Assembly: GCF_014207355.1 (NCBI RefSeq)
Contig: NZ_JACHEF010000002.1
Coordinates: forward strand, 62,001 to 126,000
DNA: 64,000 bases
Direction of reading: 5' to 3'
From: Mesorhizobium sangaii
Lineage (GTDB): Bacteria; Pseudomonadota; Alphaproteobacteria; Rhizobiales; Rhizobiaceae
Each line of letters starts with the position of its first letter. Position 1 is the first letter of the stretch. Positions 10,988 to 21,807 of the stretch are shown piece after piece. The notes under the pieces were generated by a model. That model was not told where the DNA came from. It did no database searches and worked only from the letters and a program-made list of their open reading frames with translations. A program made the position numbers and the translations under genes.

Positions 10988-11848
10988 TTACTTGGTGTAG
11001 ACCGGCTCGGGTTCGGGCTGATAGGCCACCACCGGCGCGGCGCAACCGTTGTTGCCGCCGAACTGATAGCGCAGGCCACCGCGCACCTCGTGTGTGCTGA
11101 TGCCGCCGTCGAAGCCCGGCCCGGCGCTGCTCGCGTCCCATTCGAACATGCGGCCACCCTCGATGTGGCTGTAGCGATAACCCGCATCGAGGATGATCTT
11201 GTCAGTCAGGCAGTAGGAAGCGCCGGCCATCAGAGCGTAGGCGAAGCGCCAGTTGGACGAGCCGTCATTGCGCTCGGTAGCACCCGGTGTCGGGTCATAG
11301 ACAGTATCCCATTTGACATGCGCGCCGCCGATGCCGGCGCCGACGTAAGGCGTGATGCCATGATAGGTGCCAAGATCAGCATAGGCATTGGCCAGGAGCA
11401 AGAGGGCGCTCATTTTCGACGACTCGGCCGACGTGACCAGGACCGGCGAACCGCCTGCCGTGCCCGTCGTCTGACCGTCGAAGTTGGACTTGAACCAGTA
11501 GTCGGCCGTCAGGTCGGTGCGGAAGTAGTCATTGACCTTGTAGCCGACGCCTGCTCCAAGCGAGAAGCCGCCCTTGAGATTGCTGAAATCGAAGCTCTTG
11601 TTGCCGGGTGTGATCAGGCAATTACAGGGATCGATGGTGTAAGTCATGTAGTCGACGCCGCGCACATCCGACTTGTGATAGTCGATGTCGCCACGAATAT
11701 ACCAACCGCCGATATCGGCCGGCTGCTCGTAGACCGGCGGCGGAGCCTCTTCAACCACCGGGAGGTCGGCTGCGAAAACCGGGCCGGTCAGCCCCGCGAA
11801 CAGCGCAGCGAGCAGGGCCTTTCTTGCTGTATTGAACATGCTTGTCAC
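10988..11848 (-). CDS. Outer-membrane beta-barrel protein
   Basis: The 286-residue protein starts with a signal peptide (MFNTARKALLAALFAG, cleavage near VFAADLP) and a Pro/Glu-rich linker (VVEEAPPPVYEQPADIGGWY). A barrel domain follows, with GWYIRGDIDYH, GYKVNDYFRTDLTADYWF and GGLRYQFGG. The phrase LGTYHGITPYVGAGIG is shared with the downstream barrel protein (LGTYVGITPYLGAGIG), so the two are paralogues of the Omp25/31-like group. A short Pro/Val tail follows the barrel. The start could be Met1 or Met4. Two Cys in an extracellular loop (DPCNCLITPG) are unusual for this family. Confidence 0.85.
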   Translation of the reverse strand: MTSMFNTARKALLAALFAGLTGPVFAADLPVVEEAPPPVYEQPADIGGWYIRGDIDYHKSDVRGVDYMTYTIDPCNCLITPGNKSFDFSNLKGGFSLGAGVGYKVNDYFRTDLTADYWFKSNFDGQTTGTAGGSPVLVTSAESSKMSALLLLANAYADLGTYHGITPYVGAGIGGAHVKWDTVYDPTPGATERNDGSSNWRFAYALMAGASYCLTDKIILDAGYRYSHIEGGRMFEWDASSAGPGFDGGISTHEVRGGLRYQFGGNNGCAAPVVAYQPEPEPVYTK

Positions 11849-12019
11849 CCCTAGGAAGTTCGGAACGGCGATCGTGTCCGAAATGCGATTGCTTTCAGTC
11901 GTGGATAATGAATTGCAAAGGTTAAAAGGCGTTTAACCCTGTTGCTTAACCACGAATCTCTACACTTCGAGGAATCGGGGCGCGATTTTCGAGACCGGGA
12001 CCGACTGCTGGCCAACAAG

Positions 12020-12045
12020 AAGCCCGCCGGAAGGGCGGGCTTTTT
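12020..12045. terminator. Hairpin downstream of glmM
   Basis: AAGCCCGCC (12020-12028) pairs with GGCGGGCTT (12034-12042), and the plus strand continues TTTTT. The minus strand, where glmM ends 46 bases away, continues TTCTTGTTGG, a weaker tail. It is probably the glmM terminator, but its strand preference is unclear. Confidence 0.6.
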
Positions 12046-12091
12046 GCGAGTGGATATGCGGCGGCGCGACGCCCTTCGGGCGCGCTGGGGA

Positions 12092-13444
12092 TCAGGCGGC
12101 GCTGCGTGTTTCCGAGATGACTTCGACGATATCGTTGACGACGGCCTCGACCAGTTGCGGGTCGTCGCCCTCGGCCATGACGCGGATCAGCGGCTCGGTG
12201 CCGGATGGCCGGATGACCAGCCGCCCGGCCTTGCCCAGGCGGTGACGGGCGTCCTCGATGGCTGCCTTGACTGGCGCTTCCTCGAGCGGCTTGCCGCCGG
12301 AAATATGGACGTTCTTCAAAAGCTGCGGCACCGGTTCGAATTTCTTCGACAGCTCGCTGACCGGCCTGCCCTGCCGTTTGATGCAGGCCAGCACCTGCAG
12401 CGCCGAAACGAGGCCATCGCCGGTGGTCGAGAAGTCCGACAGCACGATATGGCCCGACTGTTCGCCGCCGACATTGAGCCCATGCGCTCGCATATGCTCC
12501 ACGACATAGCGGTCGCCGACCTTGGTGCGGTGCAATTGCAGCTTCATGTCGCCGAGGAAGCGCTCGAGGCCAAGATTGGACATGACCGTGGACACGACGC
12601 CGCCGCCTGCAAGCCGCCCGCTCTGGTGCCAGGATTCGGCAATCAGCGCCATGATCTGATCGCCATCGACGATCGCCCCGTTCTCATCGACAATGACGAC
12701 ACGGTCGGCATCGCCGTCGAGCGCGATGCCGATGTCGGCGCGCACTTCGTGCACCTTCTTCTGCAGACCCGCGGGATGGGTCGAGCCACATTCCTTGTTG
12801 ATGTTGAAGCCGTTGGGTTCAACATTGATGGCGACGACTTCGGCACCCAGTTCCCACAGTGCCTCGGGCGCCACCTTGTAGGCGGCGCCATTGGCGCAGT
12901 CGACGACGATCCTGAGGCCCGAAAGCGACATTGAGCGTGGCAAGGTGCGCTTGGCGAATTCTATGTAGCGGTCATGCACGCCATCGACGCGCTTGGCGCG
13001 GCCAAGCCCGTCGGAATCGGCGAGCGTCAGTTCAATGTCCTTGTCGAGCATGCCCTCGATGCGCTCTTCGATCTCGTCGGAGAGCTTGTAGCCGTCAGGG
13101 CCGAACAGCTTGATGCCGTTGTCGTAGTAGGGATTGTGCGAGGCGGAGATCATGACGCCGATATCGGCGCGCAGCGAACGCACCAGCATGGCGACGGCTG
13201 GCGTCGGGATCGGGCCGAGCAGGAACACGTCCATGCCGGCGGCGCACAGGCCGGACACCATCGCATTCTCGATCATGTAGCCCGAAAGCCTGGTATCCTT
13301 GCCGAGCACGACGCGATGACGATGACTGCCGCGCTGGAACGAGAGGCCGGCGGCCATGCCGACCCGCATCGCGATTTCAGCGGTCATCGGAAATTTGTTG
13401 GCGCGCCCGCGAATGCCGTCCGTGCCGAAATAATTCCCTGCCAT
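12092..13444 (-). CDS. glmM: Phosphoglucosamine mutase
   Basis: The 450-residue protein converts glucosamine-6-phosphate to glucosamine-1-phosphate, feeding UDP-GlcNAc for peptidoglycan and LPS. The active-site phosphoserine loop is clear at Ser102 in [12 protein letters not shown]. The metal loop DGDADR is present, as is the phosphate-binding C-terminal motif [12 protein letters not shown]. Length and N-terminus ([12 protein letters not shown]) are standard. In many Rhizobiales glmM directly follows ftsH. Here an islet of four genes (13813-16954) lies between the two, both still on the minus strand. Confidence 0.97.
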   Translation of the reverse strand: MAGNYFGTDGIRGRANKFPMTAEIAMRVGMAAGLSFQRGSHRHRVVLGKDTRLSGYMIENAMVSGLCAAGMDVFLLGPIPTPAVAMLVRSLRADIGVMISASHNPYYDNGIKLFGPDGYKLSDEIEERIEGMLDKDIELTLADSDGLGRAKRVDGVHDRYIEFAKRTLPRSMSLSGLRIVVDCANGAAYKVAPEALWELGAEVVAINVEPNGFNINKECGSTHPAGLQKKVHEVRADIGIALDGDADRVVIVDENGAIVDGDQIMALIAESWHQSGRLAGGGVVSTVMSNLGLERFLGDMKLQLHRTKVGDRYVVEHMRAHGLNVGGEQSGHIVLSDFSTTGDGLVSALQVLACIKRQGRPVSELSKKFEPVPQLLKNVHISGGKPLEEAPVKAAIEDARHRLGKAGRLVIRPSGTEPLIRVMAEGDDPQLVEAVVNDIVEVISETRSAA

Positions 13445-13812
13445 GCTAACCAGATTCCTCGACAGTTCTTTGCCGGCACGTCATGCCACAATTGGCCAGG
13501 GCGCCATGATCACATTGTGTGATTGTATGTTACCAATCCTTAGAAAAGCATTGTTGTGCGCTGCACACAACCTGACTGCAACCCACATGCTGAGACTGCC
13601 ACGCTGCAATATACCAGTCATGCGAGCATTTCGGCGCGCATGCACCTGGAAAAATCTTGCTCACAATCCAGCAACAGGCAACAATTTCATCACCTTGTCG
13701 GGAGGAGCCAGCTTTCGGCGGTACATACGCCACTTAGCATCTGGCGCAACCGACCGTTGAGCGTTATTGATTTGCAGGGACGTATCATGGGCTGCTGCAA
13801 CGGAGAAACGCT
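13445..13812. other. Intergenic region between glmM and the Cys-repeat protein gene
   Basis: The two genes diverge, so this stretch should hold two promoters. No protein is supported. A short inverted repeat, GTTGTG and CACAAC, sits at about 13553-13571. The AT content is higher than in the flanking genes. I see no recognisable operator. Confidence 0.5.
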
Positions 13813-14652
13813 ATGCTCATCCACCGACTTGCTACTTTGACCGGCCTCGCTGTCGCGACCTTGTTCCTGGCTTCGCCAGCCAACGCGCTGACGATGGCCG
13901 AGTGCAGCACGAAGTATAACGCCGCGAAGGACGCGGGGACACTCGCCGGGGCGACCTGGAACCAGTTCCGCAAGGCGCAGTGCGGCACCGATGCCGCCGC
14001 CACCACCGACACCAAGCCAGCCGACACCAAGAAGGCTGCTGAAACGAAGCCGGCCAAGGCAGCCAAGGCGACCACCGCCGCGGCTGCCGACAGCACCGCC
14101 AAGGGTCTGACGGCCAAGGAATGCAGCGCCAAGTACCAGGCGGCCAAGGCTGCCGGTACGCTGAACGGCATGAAGTGGAACGACTTCCGCAAAGCCGAAT
14201 GCGCCGCCGGCGCATCTGCTGCCGCCGACACCAAGCCGGCAACCACCAAGGCTGCCGCGGCTCCCGCCGACAGCAAGGGCCTGACCATGGCCGAATGCAG
14301 CACCAAGTATCAGGCTGCCAAGACGGCCAACACGCTGAAAGGCATGAAGTGGAACGACTTCCGCAAGACCGAATGCGGTGCCGCCGCGTCGGATGACGAC
14401 ACAGTGCCGGCTCCGAGCGAGGCAAACTACACCAAAGAGCCGGCAAAGCCGACGACGGCTGCACCGAAGGGCGTCACTTTCCCGTCGGCGATCTCGCCGA
14501 AATACGCCAGCGAGACCCCCGGAAAGGGCCGCATGCATACCTGTCTCGACCAGTACTATGCCCTCAAGGACGCCAACGCGCTTGGCGGCCTCAAGTGGAT
14601 CCAGAAGGGCGGCGGCTTCTACAGCCTCTGCAACGCCAAGCTGAAGACCTGA
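13813..14652 (+). CDS. Secreted protein with four Cys-pair repeats
   Basis: The 279-residue protein has a signal peptide (cleavage near ANALT, residue 25). Four copies follow of a domain reading roughly C-S-x-K-Y-x-A-A-K, G-T-L-x-G-x-x-W-N-x-F-R-K, C. The Cys pairs are 31/57, 104/130, 162/188 and 244/273. The first three have identical spacing (26). The fourth is diverged (HTCLDQYYALKDANALGGLK). Ala/Lys/Thr-rich linkers separate the domains. Each unit probably closes one disulphide. Similar repeat proteins occur in rhizobia without a known role. Cell-surface or periplasmic binding is a guess. It converges on the dehydrogenase gene at 14718. Confidence 0.85.
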   Translation: MLIHRLATLTGLAVATLFLASPANALTMAECSTKYNAAKDAGTLAGATWNQFRKAQCGTDAAATTDTKPADTKKAAETKPAKAAKATTAAAADSTAKGLTAKECSAKYQAAKAAGTLNGMKWNDFRKAECAAGASAAADTKPATTKAAAAPADSKGLTMAECSTKYQAAKTANTLKGMKWNDFRKTECGAAASDDDTVPAPSEANYTKEPAKPTTAAPKGVTFPSAISPKYASETPGKGRMHTCLDQYYALKDANALGGLKWIQKGGGFYSLCNAKLKT

Positions 14653-14675
14653 GCGCCACATAGCTCGACAAACAC

Positions 14676-14709
14676 AAAGGCCCGCGAGGCGTCAGCTTCG
14701 CGGGCCTTT
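14676..14709. terminator. Bidirectional terminator
   Basis: AAAGGCCCGCGA (14676-14687) pairs with TCGCGGGCCTTT (14698-14709), with T-runs possible on both sides. It lies between the converging genes ending at 14652 and 14718 and probably serves both. Confidence 0.85.
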
Positions 14710-14717
14710 TGTTGCCT

Positions 14718-15602
14718 TCAAGCAGTCTCAATCGACCTGTTCTGTGACCGCAGAAGCTCGACCAGGCTGGTGAGATCGGCGTTAGCCTTGCCGGCGGCCA
14801 CGCCGCGCTTCATCAGGCCTTGCATTGGCAGCATGAGTTCGGTGCTGATGCCTGCAGCCTTGCTGGCATCGATCAGATTGACATAAGCCTCGGCCTGCAT
14901 GCCGAGATTGGAGGCGACATCGCTGGTGTGATCGCCGGCGTCGATCTGCTCGGCCCATTTCGGCAACCCACCTTGCATCGCTTGCAGCCATGACATCAGC
15001 AACGGCACGAATTCGCCGGCTGGAATTCCCGCCGATCCTGTCAGCGCCAGCGCCTGCATCACGCCCCCGAACAGGCCATACATGCCCGCCAGCAGCGCGA
15101 TATCGTGGAGCGGTGCCATGCCGGCATCCTCGCCCAGATATTTGCTGGTGCCGAGCGCACCGAGTTGTTCCGAGTGCATGTCGAACCCCTGCCGGGAGCC
15201 GCTGTAGAGGATCAGGGCGTGCTGCCCGCCGATCATCGGCGGCACCGCCATGATGCCGCCATCGACATAATTGGCGCCGTGCGTGACGGCCCACTGTGAC
15301 ATCGCCCGCGCCTGCTCGGGCGTGCCGTTGGTGAGATTGACCAGTGTGCGGCCAGACAGCGCTTCCCATACGGGAGCAAGGGCCTCGTGGACCGTGTCGT
15401 AGACCAGAAGACACACCACGATCACCGGGCTCGCCCTGACGGCGTCCTCGACGCTCGCAGCCACGATAGCGCCCTTGGCCGCCAAAGCCTGCGCCTTTGC
15501 CGGAGAACGGTTCCACACCGTCACCACATGGCCTTTGTCGAGGAACGCCTCGGTGAGGGCCGTGCCCATGGCGCCAAGCCCGATTACAGTTATATCACTC
15601 AT
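14718..15602 (-). CDS. NAD(P)-binding dehydrogenase, hydroxyacid-dehydrogenase/imine-reductase-like
   Basis: The 294-residue protein has an N-terminal Rossmann fold (ITVIGLGAMGTALTEAFLDK, GxGxxG at 8-13) with WNRSPAKA after the second strand, favouring NADPH. A helical C-terminal domain follows. The layout is that of the 3-hydroxyisobutyrate/6-phosphogluconate dehydrogenase superfamily. The region NYVDGGIMAVPPMIG resembles imine reductases more than the classical beta-hydroxyacid enzymes, where Lys and Ser are expected. It lies 34 bases downstream of the SDR gene on the same strand, so the two are likely co-transcribed. Substrate not predicted. Confidence 0.85.
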   Translation of the reverse strand: MSDITVIGLGAMGTALTEAFLDKGHVVTVWNRSPAKAQALAAKGAIVAASVEDAVRASPVIVVCLLVYDTVHEALAPVWEALSGRTLVNLTNGTPEQARAMSQWAVTHGANYVDGGIMAVPPMIGGQHALILYSGSRQGFDMHSEQLGALGTSKYLGEDAGMAPLHDIALLAGMYGLFGGVMQALALTGSAGIPAGEFVPLLMSWLQAMQGGLPKWAEQIDAGDHTSDVASNLGMQAEAYVNLIDASKAAGISTELMLPMQGLMKRGVAAGKANADLTSLVELLRSQNRSIETA

Positions 15603-15636
15603 CTTGTGTCTCTCTCCGTGGTTCGGGTTCGGAAGG

Positions 15637-16401
15637 TCAAGCCGGCAAGGGGCTCAGGTCCTGCCCAAGGCCGCCATCGACGGTCAGCCGAGCGCCTGTG
15701 GTGAAGGTTGCATCGAAGGCCAGGAACAGCACCGCACGCGCCACCTCATCGATGGTGCCGTGACGCTTCATCGGCGTGATCGCGTCGCCGATCGCCATGA
15801 AGGCAGCCCGCTCCTCGGCGGAAGCGCTCGCCACGCCCATTGTCGGCGTATCGATGAAGCCGGGGCTGACCACATTGACGCGGATCCGGCGCGGCAGCAG
15901 CTCGGCGGCGAGGACCTTGGCGAAAGCGCGAAGTGCTGCCTTCGATCCGGAATAGACGCTCATTCCGCCGTTGCCGGATTCATCGGCGATCGACGAGGTG
16001 AAGACGATGGCGCCACCATCCTTGATCAGCGGCAGCAGGCGCTGTGCGGTGAAGAAGGCGCCTTTGGTGTTGATGTTGAAGATGCGGTCGTAGCTGTCCT
16101 CGGTGACCCGCTCCACCGGTTCGAGATTGGCAACCCCGGCATTGATGTGGAGGAAGTCGATCTGGCCGAGCTTCTGGCCCACTTCGGCCCCGAGCGTGAC
16201 GATATCGGCCATGTCGCCGATGTCCGACTGCACGACATGGGCGCGCGAAAACAACTTGGCGCGGGCGGCTTCGATGTTGCGGTGATCGCGGCCGGTGACC
16301 AGCACGTCGGCGCCGCCTTCGACCAGGGCCTCCGCCACGGCAAGCCCCATGCCGTGCGTTCCGCCGATCACCACGGCCTTCTTGTTTGCGTATCGTGTCA
16401 T
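15637..16401 (-). CDS. Short-chain dehydrogenase/reductase
   Basis: The 254-residue classical SDR has the cofactor motif GGTHGMG (13-19), the NAG-type motif as INAGVANL, and the catalytic SS...YSGSK (Ser, Tyr, Lys). The end has the usual [16 protein letters not shown] after the second strand suggests NADP(H). It is divergent from an HxlR-type regulator (16586), which is the common arrangement for HxlR-controlled oxidoreductases. It probably forms a two-gene unit with the dehydrogenase that follows. Confidence 0.9.
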   Translation of the reverse strand: MTRYANKKAVVIGGTHGMGLAVAEALVEGGADVLVTGRDHRNIEAARAKLFSRAHVVQSDIGDMADIVTLGAEVGQKLGQIDFLHINAGVANLEPVERVTEDSYDRIFNINTKGAFFTAQRLLPLIKDGGAIVFTSSIADESGNGGMSVYSGSKAALRAFAKVLAAELLPRRIRVNVVSPGFIDTPTMGVASASAEERAAFMAIGDAITPMKRHGTIDEVARAVLFLAFDATFTTGARLTVDGGLGQDLSPLPA

Positions 16402-16585
16402 GATCCATCCCTTTCGCCAAAATTCGACCGCCGACGGCCTTTGCAGGCCGAAGCAAGGTACCGATATGTTGTTGTGCTGTTCGCCGGTGCCGGCGATGTG
16501 GTTTGAAGTTATGGACCGGCTTGGTTTTTCTCAAGTACCGACAAAAATGTAAGCCACCCACCGAATGCTCAGAATTGGATGAAAC

Positions 16586-16954
16586 ATGGGAAAGAAACAG
16601 CCAGATAGTTGCGGATTGGGGCCGGCGCTGGAGGTGATCGGCGGCAAATGGAAGGCGTTGCTGCTCTGGCAGATCCACAAGGCGCCGGCGCGCTTCGGTG
16701 AACTGAAACGCCTGGTGCCTGACATCAGTGAAAAGATGCTGATCCAGCAGCTCCGCGAAATGGAGGCCGACGGCATCGTCCACCGCGAGGTCTTCCCCGA
16801 AGTTCCGCCCCGGGTCGAATACTCGATCACCGAATTCGGTATCGAGCTGGACAATGCCCTGATCCCGCTCGCCAGATGGGGCAAGCAACATGCCGGCCGG
16901 TCCGACGGGCAACGCCCCGGAAAGGCAAGCGTGCTCGCGCCGCACGGCCTGTGA
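16586..16954 (+). CDS. HxlR-family transcriptional regulator
   Basis: The 122-residue winged-helix protein shows the family hallmarks: a conserved N-terminal Cys (Cys9 in DSCGLGPALEVIGGKW), the phrase KWKALLLWQI, and RFGELKRLVPDISEKMLIQQ. The wing has VPPRVEYSITEFG. Members often sense electrophiles or redox stress through the Cys. It is divergent from the SDR/dehydrogenase pair, with 184 bases between, and probably regulates it. A plus-strand terminator follows at 16971. Confidence 0.92.
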   Translation: MGKKQPDSCGLGPALEVIGGKWKALLLWQIHKAPARFGELKRLVPDISEKMLIQQLREMEADGIVHREVFPEVPPRVEYSITEFGIELDNALIPLARWGKQHAGRSDGQRPGKASVLAPHGL

Positions 16955-16970
16955 CCAACGCCGAACAGCA

Positions 16971-16999
16971 AAACGCCGCGGTTTGAGGCCGCGGCGTTT
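16971..16999. terminator. Terminator between HxlR gene and ftsH
   Basis: AAACGCCGCGG (16971-16981) pairs with CCGCGGCGTTT (16989-16999), followed by GTTTCTC on the plus strand. It lies between converging genes and can serve both. Confidence 0.85.
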
Positions 17000-17024
17000 G
17001 TTTCTCTGAAATCAGTGGCCTCTG

Positions 17025-18953
<1,929 letters not shown>

Positions 18954-19077
18954 CAATTGTCCCGTTGGCGTCCGCGCGTCGGACACACGTCATGAGAGGA
19001 AACTTGCGCCTAACATAGGGAGAGCGCCTCCCCTTGCCAAGCAGAACAGCAGGTCTGGGTTAAGCTTTCGCCCAACA

Positions 19078-20451
19078 TCAACCGGCACTGTGGCCACTGA
19101 AAGGCAAGGCCGGAAGCGGGGCCGCGCCAATCAGCCCTGCGACGGCCCGCGCCGGCGCCAGGTCGAAGGACGGCAGGAATCGGGCAAAGGGGGCAACGGC
19201 TGGCCGCGCCTCGACCACCGCGGGCGCCCGGCTGCTCCCCGGCAGACCAAGGCATTCACCGGCTTGCCATAGCGCCGGCTCGGCGGCGAGCGCGGCGCGC
19301 ATCAGGCTTGGTGGGGTCTCCTCCTCGCCGATCGGCAGCCGCTTGGCTGCTGCGCCGAACGGGGCGATCAACAATGCGCCGCTGCTGTCGTTCAATGTGA
19401 TGCGCCAGCGGCCATCCCAGAGAGTGCCCTCAGCGACTGCGGCGGCAGGCGGCAGGCCGCGCGCCTCGCGGCGCAGGAAGATGCCGGAGCGCCGGGAATC
19501 GACCACCGTCCGCGACAATGTGGCGCAAAGAAATCCGGCCTTCAGCCGGCCAAACAGCGCCTCGCTGCGGGCCTGGTCCGGCAGAAAGGCAATCCCGCCG
19601 GTCGTGGCCAGCAGAAGGCGCAGTGCATAGACGGTCGCCTGTTGCTCGCCGGCGTTCAGCAAGCCGGGATCAAGACGAATGAGCCCGGCCGCCGGCTGGG
19701 TCGCGAAACGGCGGATCAGGTCCGCCGTAGCCAGGCCAAGCTGCCGGCGCGCGTTGCCCTCACGCGCGGCCAGCGTCAGCGCATCGTCGATGCGCTGCAC
19801 GCCGTCGCCGTCGGCCAGCGCAGCGCGCAGGCGCGGCCGCTCGAAAGCCTCGTCGACATTGGTCGGGTCGTCGGCCCAGTTGACATGTTGACGCCGCAGG
19901 ACGTCGCGCAACGCCGCGCGCCGCGTGCCGAGAAGCGGCCGCACGATCCAGCTGCGCCAGTCATACAAGGTGGCCGGCGCCATGCCGGCAAGCCCGCGGC
20001 CTGCCGTGTCGGCATGGCCCCCGCTCTCATCACGTACCTGCCGCATCAATACCGTTTCCGCTTGGTCGTCGGCGGTATGGCCGGTCAGGATCAGGCCGAT
20101 GCCTTGCGCCTGTGCAGCCTCGGCCAGCAGCCGGTAACGCGCTTCCCGGGCCGCGGCGGGCAGACCGGTCGATGGCTTGGGCCCGGACCATGTCAGGATG
20201 CGATGCGCAATGGCGTGCGTGGCGCACAGCCTCGCCATCCCCTGCGCTTCCGTCGCCGAACCCGGCCGCAAACCGTGGTCGATCGTCACCGCCAACAGCT
20301 TCGTTGCCGGTGCAGTGCGGTCGAGATGGTGTTTGAGAAGCAGGAGCAGGGCGGTCGAGTCGCTGCCGCCGGACACGGCCGCAACGGCGCCGCTGGTAAA
20401 ATCGATATGCGAAAAAAGGCTCTTCGACAGGTCAGGCTCGATATCGAGCAT
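19078..20451 (-). CDS. tilS: tRNA(Ile)-lysidine synthase
   Basis: The 457-residue enzyme adds lysine to C34 of the tRNA-Ile anticodon CAU, changing its reading to AUA. The N-type ATP pyrophosphatase loop SGGSDS is at 27-32, and LTGHTADDQAETVLMR follows. The C-terminal part is Ala/Arg-rich and less conserved. The start was set at 20451. The open frame continues upstream into cpoB, but only from this Met does the sequence look like TilS. An R2 repeat lies between cpoB and this start, so the leader is formed by the repeat. Confidence 0.93.
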   Translation of the reverse strand: MLDIEPDLSKSLFSHIDFTSGAVAAVSGGSDSTALLLLLKHHLDRTAPATKLLAVTIDHGLRPGSATEAQGMARLCATHAIAHRILTWSGPKPSTGLPAAAREARYRLLAEAAQAQGIGLILTGHTADDQAETVLMRQVRDESGGHADTAGRGLAGMAPATLYDWRSWIVRPLLGTRRAALRDVLRRQHVNWADDPTNVDEAFERPRLRAALADGDGVQRIDDALTLAAREGNARRQLGLATADLIRRFATQPAAGLIRLDPGLLNAGEQQATVYALRLLLATTGGIAFLPDQARSEALFGRLKAGFLCATLSRTVVDSRRSGIFLRREARGLPPAAAVAEGTLWDGRWRITLNDSSGALLIAPFGAAAKRLPIGEEETPPSLMRAALAAEPALWQAGECLGLPGSSRAPAVVEARPAVAPFARFLPSFDLAPARAVAGLIGAAPLPALPFSGHSAG

Positions 20452-20452
20452 C

Positions 20453-20497
20453 AATGCATGTCGCCCAAAGATGGTCGCGCTTTCGGGGCAGCGACAG
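20453..20497. repeat. R2 palindromic repeat, decayed copy
   Basis: ATGCATGTCGCCCAAA is followed by a G/C-rich middle and GGGGCAGCGACA. It matches the better copy at 40571-40618. It occupies almost the whole gap between cpoB and tilS. Confidence 0.7.
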
Positions 20498-20509
20498 GCA
20501 CGGAAAGGA

Positions 20510-21583
20510 TCAGCACGCCGCCAGTGCCTTTTCCTGCTTGACGCGTTCCTTGAGCGCACCGGAGATGTCGGGGTAGCGCTTGCCGATCTCGCTAAAGGTG
20601 GCGCAGGCCACGTCATGCTGCTTGAGGCCGACCAGCGACACGCCGAGCTTCAGCAACATGTCGGGAGCTTTCTTGGCCTTGGGATAGTCCTTGCTGGCGG
20701 CGAGGAAAGTCTCGGCCGCGTCGCGGTATTTCTGCTGGCCGAGCAAAGACTCGCCAAGCCAGTAATGCGCATCCGCCGCCTTCGCATCCTTGGGGAAGCG
20801 GGAAATATGATCGCGAAAACCCTGTTCGGCGGTGCTGTAGTCGCCAGACAGGATGAACTGATAGGAGTTGCGGTAGAGTTCCTCGGGGTCGTTGGTAGCG
20901 GGCAATGCCGCCACCACCGTGCCATTGGACTTGCCGGCCTTGGCCGGAGCGCCGCTGGCTGGCGCGGTGTCCTGAACCGGCGCGGTCGCCTGGGTGCTGC
21001 CGCCGGCATCGATGACATTGCCGTTCTTGTCGACGGTAATGGTGCCAAAAGTCTTTTCCGGCGCTCCCGTTCCGGGAATCACCTTGCCGGGGTCGCCATT
21101 GGGCGATTCGACGATGACCTCCTGGCCGGCGGCGGGCGCGGTGCCCGCATCGGCCGGCGCCTGCGTTGCCGGAGCCGCTGCCACATCGGTGTTGCTATCC
21201 GTAGTGGTGGTGGCGTCCGATTTCTTCTGTGCCGGCGGCTGCCCGCCTTGCGTGCCGCCTTCAAGCTGCTGGAAGCGGAACTCGTTGTCTTCCTGCTGCT
21301 TGCGGATCTGCTCCTGCATCTGCAGGACCTGGAAATTGAGTTCCTCGATCTTGCCGTTCATCTGCCGCAGCTGCTCTTCCAGCCCGGTCACGGCGGCACC
21401 GTCGGACTGCACCATCTGAACCTGATCCGGTTTCTTCTTTTGGCCGAAAATGCCGGGCAATTCGATGCTGGGCAGATGGAAGGAAAAGCCGCTGTCGGTT
21501 GATTGCCCTGTGCCCGCCAGAGCCGTGACGCCTGATAGGAGCAACAGCGCAAGGGTGCCGCTTAGAACCGATCTCAAATGCAT
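20510..21583 (-). CDS. cpoB: Cell-division coordinator CpoB (YbgF)
   Basis: The 357-residue periplasmic protein has a signal peptide (cleavage near ALAGTG). A coiled-coil of about 40 residues (around 66-105, LEEQLRQMNGKIEELNFQVL) is the trimerisation part. A long low-complexity linker leads to C-terminal tetratricopeptide repeats (about 240-350, LYRNSYQFILSGDYSTAEQG, ADAHYWLGESLLGQ). CpoB links the Tol-Pal system to peptidoglycan synthesis during constriction. The linker is Ala/Pro/Thr-rich and longer than in E. coli. It follows pal on the same strand, but a hairpin separates the two. Confidence 0.93.
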   Translation of the reverse strand: MHLRSVLSGTLALLLLSGVTALAGTGQSTDSGFSFHLPSIELPGIFGQKKKPDQVQMVQSDGAAVTGLEEQLRQMNGKIEELNFQVLQMQEQIRKQQEDNEFRFQQLEGGTQGGQPPAQKKSDATTTTDSNTDVAAAPATQAPADAGTAPAAGQEVIVESPNGDPGKVIPGTGAPEKTFGTITVDKNGNVIDAGGSTQATAPVQDTAPASGAPAKAGKSNGTVVAALPATNDPEELYRNSYQFILSGDYSTAEQGFRDHISRFPKDAKAADAHYWLGESLLGQQKYRDAAETFLAASKDYPKAKKAPDMLLKLGVSLVGLKQHDVACATFSEIGKRYPDISGALKERVKQEKALAAC

Positions 21584-21711
21584 GTGCCTCTCGCCGTGAT
21601 TTCGTTAGCTTGTTCGCGCCTTCCAATCAGAGTGGGACCAGCCAAGCGCCCTCGGCTCATAGCAGGAGCCGAGACTTCGGCCAAATTTTGTTTCGGGCAT
21701 CCGGATATGAA

Positions 21712-21735
21712 AAAGGCGGCCCAGGGGCCGCCTTT
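21712..21735 (-). terminator. Hairpin between pal and cpoB
   Basis: AAAGGCGGCC (21712-21721) pairs with GGCCGCCTTT (21726-21735); the minus strand continues with TTCATATCC. It may terminate or attenuate transcription from pal into cpoB. Confidence 0.65.
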
Positions 21736-21807
21736 CGCAAGGGTGTGTGGTATTTTTGCCGCTAGACCGTAGCGCCTCCTTGACGCTCCGGTCGGCTGCA
21801 CGAAGGC

